Shown: positions 29,368 to 38,689 of the stretch, piece after piece
Layout of the letters: each line of letters begins with the position of its first letter
Numbering within the stretch: position 1 is the first letter of the stretch
Assembly: GCA_024682595.1 (NCBI GenBank)
Contig: JAIKZA010000009.1
Coordinates: forward strand, 1-42,739
From: Candidatus Saccharimonadota bacterium
GTDB lineage: Bacteria > Patescibacteriota > Saccharimonadia > Saccharimonadales > Saccharimonadaceae
Length of the DNA: 42,739 nucleotides
Direction of reading: 5' to 3'
Notes under the pieces: model-generated
Databases searched by the model: none
Told to the model about the DNA's origin: nothing
The model's input: only the letters and a program-made list of their open reading frames with translations
Translations under genes and position numbers: made by a program

Positions 29368-29736
29368 TTATTCAGACTTCTTTGTAGGATTCTTTTTAAT
29401 TATTTTCTTTTTAGCCTTTGGAGCTTCTTCCTCGACTTCATCCTCGTCGGACTCTACTATAACTTCTTCTTCGTCCAACTCCTCGTCTTCGCCATCGACT
29501 TCTTCCTCGACTTCATCTTCGTCGGACTCGCTTGGCTTCTTAAACTTTTCAATAAGTTTACTTCCGGCCTCTTTGCCTTCTTTGACGGCCTTGTCGCCGA
29601 GCTCTTTAATGTCTTTACGGGTTTCTTCGCCGCTTTTTGGCGCCATTACAATACCAGCCACTGCTCCCGCAATTGCTCCGAGCGCAGCTCCGATAAAGAA
29701 CTTGCCACTCCCGCACTTCTTATTTTCGTTGCTCAT
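29368..29736 (-). CDS. YtxH-like protein with acidic tail
   Basis: KFFIGAALGAIAGAVAGIVMAPKSGEETRKDIKELGDKA then repeated ESDEDEVEEE blocks. Confidence 0.7.
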   Translation of the reverse strand: MSNENKKCGSGKFFIGAALGAIAGAVAGIVMAPKSGEETRKDIKELGDKAVKEGKEAGSKLIEKFKKPSESDEDEVEEEVDGEDEELDEEEVIVESDEDEVEEEAPKAKKKIIKKNPTKKSE

Positions 29737-30031
29737 CTTCTTTTTCCTCCTCGTTTTTTACGATTTTCGCTTTCTTCGCCTTCTTCTTCCTGACGCCCAC
29801 GCCAGTATAGTTGTCAACGAAGTATCTAACTAAACCACCCACGGTCGTCATATCGCGTACGTTGCCGGCAATATCGTCGGCCTTTTCAGCAATACCTTGA
29901 CCTTGTATCATTATCTTTTTCGCCTCTTTCGTGACGCCTATTAGTTTTATTAATAAGATAATGAATAATAATAAGAATAGAAAGAGCATCCCTGAAAGAA
30001 TAAATACTAGTATCCAAGCGGGAGTTTCCAT
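29720..30031 (-). CDS. small membrane protein, DUF948-like
   Basis: N-terminal TM then AKKIMIQGQGIAEKADDIAGNVRDMTTVGGLVRYFVDNY; overlaps YtxH-like gene. Confidence 0.55.
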   Translation of the reverse strand: METPAWILVFILSGMLFLFLLLFIILLIKLIGVTKEAKKIMIQGQGIAEKADDIAGNVRDMTTVGGLVRYFVDNYTGVGVRKKKAKKAKIVKNEEEKEDEQRK

Positions 30032-30034
30032 AGT

Positions 30035-30877
30035 TTATATCTCCATTTTATTAAATTCTTCGTAAGCTTTGTAGTAGTTCTTTGGGTCGCCGGTTGTGAG
30101 CCATTTACCCTTGCTCTTTACGACTAGTACATCGCCAGACTTGGCAAGCTTAGTAATGGCATCGACAGTCCAAAGCTCATCGTCTAGCCCAGTATTCTTT
30201 GGCACTAAATGCGCGAAAACCTCAGGAGTCAACAGGTAGCGACCATATGAAGTTAGGTTTGAAGGTGAGAGGTCTGGCGTAGCTGGCTTCTCGACAATGT
30301 GGCTAAGAGTCTGCTTCTTCTTGTCCTTCATGGCAATCATGCCGTATTTGCACCAAACTTCTTCTGGCATTTCCTGAGCCGCAATAATCGCTTTTGCTTC
30401 CGGATTCTTTTTATATGCTTCAACCAATGTCTCTACATCACCCTTGCCGAAAATGAGGTCATCACTATAGAGCGCCAAGAAGGCTTCGTCATCGTTCAAA
30501 TATGGTTTTGCGGAGGCAATTGGTGATCCATTACCGTAAGGAAAACTTGGATCCTGTTCGATAACCGTGATATTCGCAATAGAAAGCACTTCGCGCACAG
30601 ACTCGAAACGGTCAAGCTTGTTCTGCGACTCTAGTTGCTTATAAAACTTTTCGCAAGGGTTTGTGAAGTAATCTTCGTAAATCGGTTTGCCCTCATGTGT
30701 TGCCACAATGATAATATCTTTAATTCCGCCCGCAACGCACTCTTCAACGACATATTGCATGATAGGCTTTGGGCCAAGTGGAATCATTGCTTTTGGAATA
30801 GTCTTAGTAATTGGTAAAAAGCGGCTCGCAATACCCGCATCGGTAATTACTGCTTTGGTCGGTGTTTTATATGCCAT
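30035..30877 (-). CDS. galU: UTP-glucose-1-phosphate uridylyltransferase family
   Basis: AVITDAGIASRFLPITKTIPKAMIPLGPKPIMQYVVEECVAGGIKDIIIV. Confidence 0.88.
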   Translation of the reverse strand: MAYKTPTKAVITDAGIASRFLPITKTIPKAMIPLGPKPIMQYVVEECVAGGIKDIIIVATHEGKPIYEDYFTNPCEKFYKQLESQNKLDRFESVREVLSIANITVIEQDPSFPYGNGSPIASAKPYLNDDEAFLALYSDDLIFGKGDVETLVEAYKKNPEAKAIIAAQEMPEEVWCKYGMIAMKDKKKQTLSHIVEKPATPDLSPSNLTSYGRYLLTPEVFAHLVPKNTGLDDELWTVDAITKLAKSGDVLVVKSKGKWLTTGDPKNYYKAYEEFNKMEI

Positions 30878-30898
30878 TTTAGTTACTCCTTTCTGGTT

Positions 30899-32329
30899 CT
30901 ATGACAATTTCTTTTTAATTAATTCGTTAACGGTAGCTGGGTTGGCTTTTCCTTTCGATTTCTTCATTACTTGCCCAACTAGGAATCCAATTGCTTTCAT
31001 TTCGCCATTACGAACGTCTTCGGCTGCCTTAGCGCATTCTGGCGCAGTTAATACTTCATCAATGATCACCCCTAGCGCATCTTCATCGTTTTCCTGCAAT
31101 AGATTCATTTCTTTCGCGAGTTGATGTGGGGTCTTTTGAGTATTCTTTCTATCGTACATCTCCATCAATATGGCCTTTGCGCCAGTCGACGAAAGCTCCT
31201 TTTTCTCGACCATCTCGGACAACTCGGTCAATTCGTTAGCGGTTGCAAGCGTGAAATCCTTATCAAGGTTTTCTTCTGCGAGCAATACGCCAGAGAACCA
31301 GTGTGCTACACGTGGAGCAAGTTGTACGCCACCTTTGTCTAGCACTTCGTTCAAACGCTTCGCTAGAATCGGATAATTCAAAATCGCTTCTCGTTCGCTA
31401 TTATCAAGATTAAGTACGCCAAACTTCGAGCGATACTCGTCTGGCATCATCGGCATGTTCGCCTCAACTTTATCGACGTAACTCTGTTCTAGAACAACTG
31501 GTGGGACGTCTGGTTCGGGCATATAGCGGTAATCTTGCGCATTCTCCTTATTTCGTTGCGCAGTGGTTTTTCCTGTAGCATCATTCCAGCCACGTGTCTC
31601 TTGAATAATCTCTCCTCCTTTTTCGAGTACGGAAATTTGGCGAGCAGATTCATATTCAATCATGCGTTCTACGCTACGGAAGGAGTTAAGATTTTTTGTT
31701 TCCGTGCGTGTGCCAAGCTTGTCTGTCTTTGAAACTGAGACATTTACGTCAAAGCGCATATTTCCTTGGTAAAGGTCGCCATTTGTTACGCCTGCATAAA
31801 TCATTAAGCGATGTAATTCCTCGCAATACAGTCTTGCCTGTGCGGCGGAACTCATTCCTGGCAGATCCGTGACAATTTCTAGAAGCGGTGTGCCAACGCG
31901 ATTTAGGTCTACTAGGGAATAGTTCCCGAAATGCGTCAGTTTGGCCGCATCTTCTTCTAGATGAGCGTGGTCGATTTTAACACTGGACCCATCCGGCAAA
32001 TGGACTTCGCCAGCACCAATTATGGGTTGGTACATTTGTGAAATCTGATACCCTTTTGGTAGGTCGGGGTAGTAATAATGCTTGCGATCAAAACGGCTTA
32101 CGAGATTTATTTTACAATTCATCGCCAGGCCTGCACGGACACACTTTTCAATTGCAGCCTTATTAAGTACTGGTAGCATGCCAGGTAAGGCGTAATCAAT
32201 AGGACTTACGCAGGAATTTGGCTCTTTGTCGACCGCGTCGTTGTCTACGGCGCTGAATAATTTTGTTTTGGTATTGAGCTGCACGTGGCACTCAATACCA
32301 ATTGTCATTTTGTAATCACTCTTGCTCAT
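30899..32329 (-). CDS. gatB: Asp-tRNA(Asn)/Glu-tRNA(Gln) amidotransferase subunit B
   Basis: IGIECHVQLNTKTKLFSAVDNDAVDKEPN, HLEEDAAKLTH, DLNRVGTPLLEIVT. Confidence 0.97.
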   Translation of the reverse strand: MSKSDYKMTIGIECHVQLNTKTKLFSAVDNDAVDKEPNSCVSPIDYALPGMLPVLNKAAIEKCVRAGLAMNCKINLVSRFDRKHYYYPDLPKGYQISQMYQPIIGAGEVHLPDGSSVKIDHAHLEEDAAKLTHFGNYSLVDLNRVGTPLLEIVTDLPGMSSAAQARLYCEELHRLMIYAGVTNGDLYQGNMRFDVNVSVSKTDKLGTRTETKNLNSFRSVERMIEYESARQISVLEKGGEIIQETRGWNDATGKTTAQRNKENAQDYRYMPEPDVPPVVLEQSYVDKVEANMPMMPDEYRSKFGVLNLDNSEREAILNYPILAKRLNEVLDKGGVQLAPRVAHWFSGVLLAEENLDKDFTLATANELTELSEMVEKKELSSTGAKAILMEMYDRKNTQKTPHQLAKEMNLLQENDEDALGVIIDEVLTAPECAKAAEDVRNGEMKAIGFLVGQVMKKSKGKANPATVNELIKKKLS

Positions 32330-32755
32330 TTATATTGCTCCCAAATCTTTTAAAGCCTGTCGGTAGGTCGCTAGGGCGTGCTGCGCTTGGCGATACTCAG
32401 GGTGAAAATCACTTTCGTGCGCAATTTGGTTACGCAACTTATGCGCATGCCAAACTGCGTTTAACTGAGTCAATCTCTCTTTTCCTATTTTTTTCAGACG
32501 ATCTCCCATCGTGCGTCCCTGTACGCCCATCTCGCAGAGCGCCTTGTCGAGCAACTTGTCGCCTTCGATAATTGCCATCGCATAAGTTGCGTCATTGCCT
32601 TGCTGCAGAGAGTTTTCTATTCGCATCAAATCAATCTGATAATTTTCCTTATCAAAAGCATGTGCCCTTTTTTTGGTCATCGATATCGCAAGAAGAAGCA
32701 GAAAACCAACAACCAATATGGCTACTAAAAATACTATCGGCGAGCCATCGTTCAT
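32330..32755 (-). CDS. hypothetical single-TM protein between gatA and gatB
   Basis: MNDGSPIVFLVAILVVGFLLLLAISMTKKRAHAFDKENYQIDLMRIENSLQQGNDATYAMAIIEGDKLLDKAL; tightly packed in gat operon. Confidence 0.7.
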   Translation of the reverse strand: MNDGSPIVFLVAILVVGFLLLLAISMTKKRAHAFDKENYQIDLMRIENSLQQGNDATYAMAIIEGDKLLDKALCEMGVQGRTMGDRLKKIGKERLTQLNAVWHAHKLRNQIAHESDFHPEYRQAQHALATYRQALKDLGAI

Positions 32756-34143
32756 TAAGCATTCTCCTCTACGTTTTTAGCGATATTGAGTAGAACTTGG
32801 TCGCTCTTGCGCGGGCCAATTAACTGCACGCCAATAGGTAAGCCGGACTCCGATTCGCCTGCCGGTATTGCTACAGCTGGCAATCCCGCGAGGTTTGCCA
32901 AGACGCTCATCATGTCTTCCATATACATCTGTAGTGGGTCATCAGTTTTTTCGCCAAGCTTGAATGCTGGAGCTGGTGCTACCGCGCAGAGAAGGGCGTC
33001 ATATTTTTCGAATGCTTCATTATATGCGTTAATTAACAGCGTACGCGCCTTTTGCGCCTTCAAATAATAGGCATCAAAGAAGCCGGAGCTGAGCACGAAG
33101 TTTCCGACCATAATGCGACGTTTATTTTCTGGCATAAAACCTTCGTCGCGCGTTTTGCCATAAATACTATCCAGATCAGTTATTTCGGCAGCGCGATGTC
33201 CGTAGCGAATACCGTCATAACGACTTAGGTTTGACGCTACCTCGGCCGGTTGAATAATGTAATAAATCGCTAGACCATATTTCATGATAGGCATGCTGAT
33301 TTCTTCGACTTCGTAACCGGCCTTTTTCATTTTATTGGCATAGCTCAAGACAGTTTTGCTAACTTCTGGATCGACGCCATCTTTCAAAAAGTCCTTAATG
33401 ATACCGATTGTCTTTTTCTTCGGTTTCGCATCTTCAAGCTCGCGCGTCCAAAAATCGTCTAGAGTAGTGGAATCTTTTGGGTCCTTGCCGGCAATAATAC
33501 TCATAATGAGATCAACATCTTCGGCATTATTTGCGATGCATCCCATTGTGTCGAGCGATGAGGCCATTGCGACCACGCCGTAGCGGCTTACGGTTCCATA
33601 GGTTGGTTTCATGCCCCAAACACCGTTATAACTAGCTGGCTGGCGAATTGATCCGCCAGTATCTGACCCTAGTGCGAATGGGACGATGCCTAAAGCGACC
33701 GCCGCCGCCGATCCACCACTAGACCCTCCAGCGACGCGCTCCTTGTCGCGAGCATTAAGTGTTGGTCCAAAATATGAGTTCTCTGTGCTAGAGCCATGTG
33801 CGTAGGAATCAAGGTTGGCGCGGCCAATCATGATTGCGCCTTCTGCCTCAAGCTTCGCAACCGCAGTCGCGGTGATTGGCGAAGGGAAATTATCAAGCAT
33901 ACGCGAAGCGGCCGTTGTAACGCCTTCTGGACTTAAGTAGTTGTCCTTAATTGCGTACGGTACTCCCGCTAAACGACCGACTTTCTCGCCTTTTGCGATT
34001 CTTTCATCGATTTCGCGTGCGCGGTCTAGTGCGCGCGCTTCGTTCATTGAGATGAAGCAATGATAGTCCTCATATTCTTTTGCTTTGTCGAGCGCCGCAC
34101 GGACTAAGCCTACGGCTTTAGTATTTTTGTCTGCAATAATCAT
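32755..34143 (-). CDS. gatA: Asp-tRNA(Asn)/Glu-tRNA(Gln) amidotransferase subunit A
   Basis: AGVPYAIKDNYLSPEGVTTAASRML, VAGGSSGGSAAAVALGIVPFALGSDTGGSIRQPAS amidase signature. Confidence 0.97.
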   Translation of the reverse strand: MIIADKNTKAVGLVRAALDKAKEYEDYHCFISMNEARALDRAREIDERIAKGEKVGRLAGVPYAIKDNYLSPEGVTTAASRMLDNFPSPITATAVAKLEAEGAIMIGRANLDSYAHGSSTENSYFGPTLNARDKERVAGGSSGGSAAAVALGIVPFALGSDTGGSIRQPASYNGVWGMKPTYGTVSRYGVVAMASSLDTMGCIANNAEDVDLIMSIIAGKDPKDSTTLDDFWTRELEDAKPKKKTIGIIKDFLKDGVDPEVSKTVLSYANKMKKAGYEVEEISMPIMKYGLAIYYIIQPAEVASNLSRYDGIRYGHRAAEITDLDSIYGKTRDEGFMPENKRRIMVGNFVLSSGFFDAYYLKAQKARTLLINAYNEAFEKYDALLCAVAPAPAFKLGEKTDDPLQMYMEDMMSVLANLAGLPAVAIPAGESESGLPIGVQLIGPRKSDQVLLNIAKNVEENA

Positions 34144-34427
34144 AATACTTTCGGTACCTTTATCTGATGATCTTCACTTTCGACCGTAAGGTTTAGCAAG
34201 TCTTCTCGATTTGCTTCAAATTCTTCAATTACGTCTTCGCGCCAAACATTCTGCATGTCGAAACACTGATAAGTAGGCTCGACGCCATCGGTATCCAACT
34301 CATCGAGCTGGGAAATATAACCGACGATATTATCGAGATCTTTTATTAGTGGCTCAATCTGATCTTCGCTTAGACGCAGATTTGACAATTCTGCCAAATG
34401 CAAGACATCTTTTCTAGTAATAGCCAT
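34140..34427 (-). CDS. gatC: Asp-tRNA(Asn)/Glu-tRNA(Gln) amidotransferase subunit C
   Basis: DVLHLAELSNLRLSEDQIEPLIKDLDNIVGYISQLDELDTDGVEPTYQ; ATGA overlap with gatA. Confidence 0.93.
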   Translation of the reverse strand: MAITRKDVLHLAELSNLRLSEDQIEPLIKDLDNIVGYISQLDELDTDGVEPTYQCFDMQNVWREDVIEEFEANREDLLNLTVESEDHQIKVPKVL

Positions 34428-34462
34428 ATGGTAATTATAACAGATAACAGGGAACTAACAAA

Positions 34463-36004
34463 CTAGATGTCAGACAGTGGCTCTATATTTGCATCCAACT
34501 TGCGCAAACGGTTCGCGAAATCCTCGTAGCCACGCGCAATTGAATATACGTTGCGTAAAATTGAAGTGCCAGGTGCGGCAAGCATCGCTAACATAATTAC
34601 TACCGCAGGGCGAAGCGCTGGCGGAGCCATCATTTCTGCAGGGCGCCAATTGGTTGGACCATTCACGAAGATACGATGTGCATCTAAAAGCTCAACTTTT
34701 GCATTTAGGTTAGACAATTCTGTTGAATAAATTGCGCGGTTTTCGAACACCCAGTCATGTATCAATGTCCTACCTTCTGCCGTTGCGGCAATTAAAGAGA
34801 AAAATGGCAAGCTATCAATATTCAAGCCTGGGAAGGGCATTGGATGAATTTTGTCTATTGGCGCTTTAAGGTTGGACTTCTTTAGCTTTATGTCGACTAG
34901 GCGCGTCCTTCCGTTTTCAGCCAAGTATTCATCGCTAATACGCATTTTCTGGCCCATGCTACGCAATACTTCCAATTCAATCTCCAGGAACTCAATTGGC
35001 ACTCGCTTAATCTCTATTTCAGACTTAGTTGCAATTCCCGCCGCAATGAAACTCATCGCTTCGATTGGATCTTCGCCGGGCGCATAGTCTATTTGTTTGC
35101 TAATTTTCTTTACGCCGTGTATTGTAAGGTTTGTTGTGCCGACGCCATCAATTTGTATGCCTAACTTTTGTAGGAAGAAGCATACGTCCTGGACCATATA
35201 GTTTGGGCTAGCTCCTACAATGGTAGTTTTGCCAGGGTATAATGCAGCCGCCATGACGGCGTTTTCGGTAACCGTATCGCCACGCTCCGTTAGTACGATT
35301 TTCTTGTCTTCAATTTTTATATTGCGAACAGTAGCTTCATAAAAACCAGGGTTAACTTTAGCGTCGACGTCTAGCCCAAAATTCTTTAAAGCATGTAAAT
35401 GCGGCTCAACAGTCCTAGAGCCGAGAGAGCAGCCCCCGGCGTACGGCAAGCGAAATTCCTTAAAACGGTGCAATAGTGGCCCCATAAACATAATCACGGT
35501 ACGAGTGCGTCGCGCGGCCTCTATGTCAAGATTTCCTAGGTCAAGCTTTTTTGGTGGAATTATCTCTAAGTCGTGCCCATTGTTTATCCATTCCGTTCGC
35601 ACCCCGATTGACTCGAGCACCTCTATGATACGATAAACCTCCTCGATGTGGGCTAAATGAACTAGAGTCGTCTTCTGCTCATTCAAAAGCGCTGCGCAGA
35701 GCAACCCTACAGCAGCATTCTTAGATGTGTTTATCTCGATTGAACCATGCAATTCCTTGCCACCTTTTATTTGATAGCTTTTTGAAGCGGTATCGTTGAC
35801 GGTAACGATTTGTGTGCGCAGGGCATGGCTAATTTTGCTAATTATTTCAAGTGAGGCGTTCTGTTTTCCATGCTCAATTCTATTAATCGCAGACTGGCTT
35901 GTTCCGATTTTCTCGGCCAATTCAGCCTGAGTCATATTTTGGCGAGTACGAGCAGTTGCAATAATTGCTCCAATTTCAACCATGTAGTCAGCTTGCCTTT
36001 TCAT
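34463..36004 (-). CDS. murA: UDP-N-acetylglucosamine 1-carboxyvinyltransferase (MurA) with N-terminal XRE-family HTH
   Basis: IGAIIATARTRQNMTQAELAEKIGTSQSAINRIEHGKQNASLEIISKISHAL (HTH) followed by IKGGKELHGSIEINTSKNAAVGLLCAALL and RLPYAGGCSLGSRTVEPHLHAL (catalytic Cys loop). Confidence 0.92.
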   Translation of the reverse strand: MKRQADYMVEIGAIIATARTRQNMTQAELAEKIGTSQSAINRIEHGKQNASLEIISKISHALRTQIVTVNDTASKSYQIKGGKELHGSIEINTSKNAAVGLLCAALLNEQKTTLVHLAHIEEVYRIIEVLESIGVRTEWINNGHDLEIIPPKKLDLGNLDIEAARRTRTVIMFMGPLLHRFKEFRLPYAGGCSLGSRTVEPHLHALKNFGLDVDAKVNPGFYEATVRNIKIEDKKIVLTERGDTVTENAVMAAALYPGKTTIVGASPNYMVQDVCFFLQKLGIQIDGVGTTNLTIHGVKKISKQIDYAPGEDPIEAMSFIAAGIATKSEIEIKRVPIEFLEIELEVLRSMGQKMRISDEYLAENGRTRLVDIKLKKSNLKAPIDKIHPMPFPGLNIDSLPFFSLIAATAEGRTLIHDWVFENRAIYSTELSNLNAKVELLDAHRIFVNGPTNWRPAEMMAPPALRPAVVIMLAMLAAPGTSILRNVYSIARGYEDFANRLRKLDANIEPLSDI

Positions 36005-36106
36005 ATAGATAGTATATCACGGGGCGCATAATAGCGGTATATTCCCGTTCTTATAAGTGAAATGTTGTAAAAATAACCAAAAATAGCGTCCCATTCTGCT
36101 TGCGAA

Positions 36107-36122
36107 ACACTATATATAGCGT
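36107..36122. promoter_or_regulatory. putative NrdR box 1
   Basis: ACACTATATATAGCGT versus consensus ACACWATATATWGTGT. Confidence 0.75.
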
Positions 36123-36180
36123 GTAGGCGACAAAAAATGAATCTGTTAGCGTTGTATTATTTACATTCTCTATTGCAAAA

Positions 36181-36196
36181 ACACTACATATAGCGT
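36181..36196. promoter_or_regulatory. putative NrdR box 2
   Basis: ACACTACATATAGCGT. Confidence 0.75.
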
Positions 36197-36213
36197 TACC
36201 ATTATCTCAACAA

Positions 36214-36229
36214 ACACTAAATATGGTGT
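36214..36229. promoter_or_regulatory. putative NrdR box 3
   Basis: ACACTAAATATGGTGT. Confidence 0.75.
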
Positions 36230-36277
36230 TTCGGGACAGACAAAATTCACAATTGATTCAGAACTACGGAGGTAAAA

Positions 36278-38626
36278 ATGTTCAAATCAATCCGAAAGCG
36301 CGACGGAAAGGTGACCGCTTTCAAACCAGAAAAAATTACAGAAGCTATCGCAAAAGCAGGCAGCGCTACTGGCGAATTTGGCCATGATCGTGCTCAGAAT
36401 ATTGCCGAAAAAGTTCTTCGCGTAGCGCAAGAAGAAATCAAAAGCCGTATCCCAACGGTTGAACAAATCCAGGATATTGTCGAAAGAGTCTTGATGGAAT
36501 CGGCCTTTAAGCGCACCGCAAAGGCCTATATTGAATATCGTGCTGAGCGAACAAGAATTCGCGCCGCAAAAAGCAAGCTTATGCAAACTTATGGCGTTAT
36601 TTCGGTCATTGATTCCTCCGAGGATTCATCCGTAAAGCGCGAGAATGGCAACATCGATGGCGACTGCGCAATGGGTAAAATGCTTCGCTTTGGTTCTGAG
36701 GGCTCAAAGGAATATGCAAAGTTGTTACTTCTAAAACCAGAATTTGCTGCCGCTCATGACAATGGTGATATTCATATTCACGATCTAGACTTCATGGCGA
36801 CCGGAACATTGACTTGCTGCCAGACCGACCCTCTAAAATTCTTCGAACGCGGCTTCAACACTGGTCATGGCTATCTTCGTACGCCGCAATCAATCGGCAC
36901 AGCCGCTGCGTTAGCTGCAATCATTCTTCAGGCGAACCAAAACGAGCAGCACGGCGGACAGTCAATCCCGAACTTTGACTACGCTTTGGCGCCAAGTGTC
37001 AATAAGACGTTCCGCAAAAGTCTCAAAGCTAACCTTGAAAAATACAACGATTTCACTGGCAAGAACTTAAATATTGAAATAAAAGACACTATCACCCTTG
37101 GCGACGACAAGAAACTCAGAAAGCTTAAAGTCCCAGAAAAAGTTATCGAAGACGCACATAAAGATACTGAGCATCAAACTCTACAAGCTATGGAAGGCTT
37201 CGTCCATAATCTTAACACTATGCATAGTCGCGCCGGAGCACAGGTGCCGTTTACTTCAATTAATTTTGGCACCGACACTAGTCCAGAAGGTCGCCTAGTC
37301 TCCAAGATGCTACTAGAGGCCACTATGAATGGTCTCGGCCATCATGAAACGCCAATTTTCCCAATTTCTATCTTCAAAGTTAAGGAGGGGGTCAACTATA
37401 ATCCAGAGGATCCAAATTACGATCTCTTCAAGCGCGCGATGGAAGTCTCCGCAAAGCGCCTCTTCCCGAACTTTACCTTCATTGACGCACCATTTAATCT
37501 CCAGTACTACAAGCCGGGCGATCCAGATACCGAGATTGCGACTATGGGTTGCCGCACGCGTGTATTTGGCTCTTGCTTCCCCGAGACTGATGGTCATGTT
37601 TCTGGCCGCGGCAACCTTTCCTTTACATCGCTAAATCTCGTACGCATTGGCATTAAGCACGGCATTTGCCTAGGTGAGCGCAAAGAGGCAGATTGGGATG
37701 GTTTCTATAAAGAGCTAGACGAAAAGCTTCAACTCTGTGCTGATCAGCTTTACCAACGCTTCGAATTCCAGGGCAACCAAAAGGTTAAAAACTTCCCATT
37801 CCTAATGGGGCAGGGCAACTGGGTTGGTAGCGACAAACTTAAGCCGAACGATAAGCTTCGCGACGTTATCAAGCATGGTACCTTGTCCATTGGCTTCATA
37901 GGACTAGCGGAAACATTGGTTGCAATGATTGGCAAGCATCACGGTGAAAGCGCCGAAGCTCAGGAAATAGGTCTAGACATCGTGGGTCATATGCGTGAGT
38001 TCTGTGACGAAATGACCAAAAAGCGCCATTTGAATTACTCGCTTCTTGCCACCCCGGCCGAAGGTCTTGCTGGACGCTTCACTCGCATGGACCGTAAAGA
38101 GTTTGGCAAAATTAAAGGTGTGACTGATCGTGAATTCTATACTAATTCCTTCCATGTGCCAGTCTATTATCCAATCTCAGCTTTCGATAAGATTGATATT
38201 GAAGCTCCATATCATAATCTTTGCAATGCTGGTCACATTACCTATATCGAGATGGATGGCGATCCTTCAGACAATATTGAAGCTTTCGAATCAGTTATTC
38301 GCCATATGAAAGAAGCTGGCATTGGCTATGGTTCCGTAAACCACCCAGTCGACCGCGATCCAGTATGTGGCTTCTCCGGAATCATTGAAGGCGATGTATG
38401 CCCAAGTTGCGGTCGTCGCGAAACTGATGGCGAGTTTGGCTTTGAGCGCCTCCGCCGCATTACTGGCTACCTAGTAGGCTCGCTCGAGCGTTGGAATGAT
38501 GGCAAAAAGGCCGAAGAAGCCGCTCGCGTAAAACATGACGTATCGGTGGGGCAATACGATCAGGCCACTAAGGTAAAACGCGAAGCCGAAAAAGCTGAAT
38601 TAAAAGCTGCTCTCGGCAAAGAATAA
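36278..38626 (+). CDS. nrdD: Anaerobic ribonucleoside-triphosphate reductase
   Basis: N-terminal ATP-cone, CxxC pair DPVCGFSGIIEGDVCPSCGRRE, glycyl radical RRITGYLVGSLERWNDGK. Confidence 0.96.
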   Translation: MFKSIRKRDGKVTAFKPEKITEAIAKAGSATGEFGHDRAQNIAEKVLRVAQEEIKSRIPTVEQIQDIVERVLMESAFKRTAKAYIEYRAERTRIRAAKSKLMQTYGVISVIDSSEDSSVKRENGNIDGDCAMGKMLRFGSEGSKEYAKLLLLKPEFAAAHDNGDIHIHDLDFMATGTLTCCQTDPLKFFERGFNTGHGYLRTPQSIGTAAALAAIILQANQNEQHGGQSIPNFDYALAPSVNKTFRKSLKANLEKYNDFTGKNLNIEIKDTITLGDDKKLRKLKVPEKVIEDAHKDTEHQTLQAMEGFVHNLNTMHSRAGAQVPFTSINFGTDTSPEGRLVSKMLLEATMNGLGHHETPIFPISIFKVKEGVNYNPEDPNYDLFKRAMEVSAKRLFPNFTFIDAPFNLQYYKPGDPDTEIATMGCRTRVFGSCFPETDGHVSGRGNLSFTSLNLVRIGIKHGICLGERKEADWDGFYKELDEKLQLCADQLYQRFEFQGNQKVKNFPFLMGQGNWVGSDKLKPNDKLRDVIKHGTLSIGFIGLAETLVAMIGKHHGESAEAQEIGLDIVGHMREFCDEMTKKRHLNYSLLATPAEGLAGRFTRMDRKEFGKIKGVTDREFYTNSFHVPVYYPISAFDKIDIEAPYHNLCNAGHITYIEMDGDPSDNIEAFESVIRHMKEAGIGYGSVNHPVDRDPVCGFSGIIEGDVCPSCGRRETDGEFGFERLRRITGYLVGSLERWNDGKKAEEAARVKHDVSVGQYDQATKVKREAEKAELKAALGKE

Positions 38627-38643
38627 AAGCAAATCCCCCAATT

Positions 38644-38672
38644 GCCGCGCCCAAAAACGCGGCATTTTGGGC
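38644..38672 (+). promoter_or_regulatory. nrdD-nrdG intercistronic competing hairpins
   Basis: GCCGCG(38644-49)/CGCGGC(38658-63) interleaved with GCCCAAAA(38649-56)/TTTTGGGC(38665-72). Confidence 0.55.
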
Positions 38673-38689
38673 TTAAATGAGGAAGTGTT

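Noticed and set aside
29351-29833. 160-aa Ser-rich plus-strand ORF
   Set aside because: Antisense of the acidic YtxH-like repeats (GAA/GAC read as TTC/TCG); starts inside a terminator.
38644-38672. Full H-type pseudoknot riboswitch (preQ1-like)
   Set aside because: Loops crossing the grooves would be 0-1 nt, which is sterically implausible, and no known riboswitch consensus was recognised. Kept only as competing hairpins.
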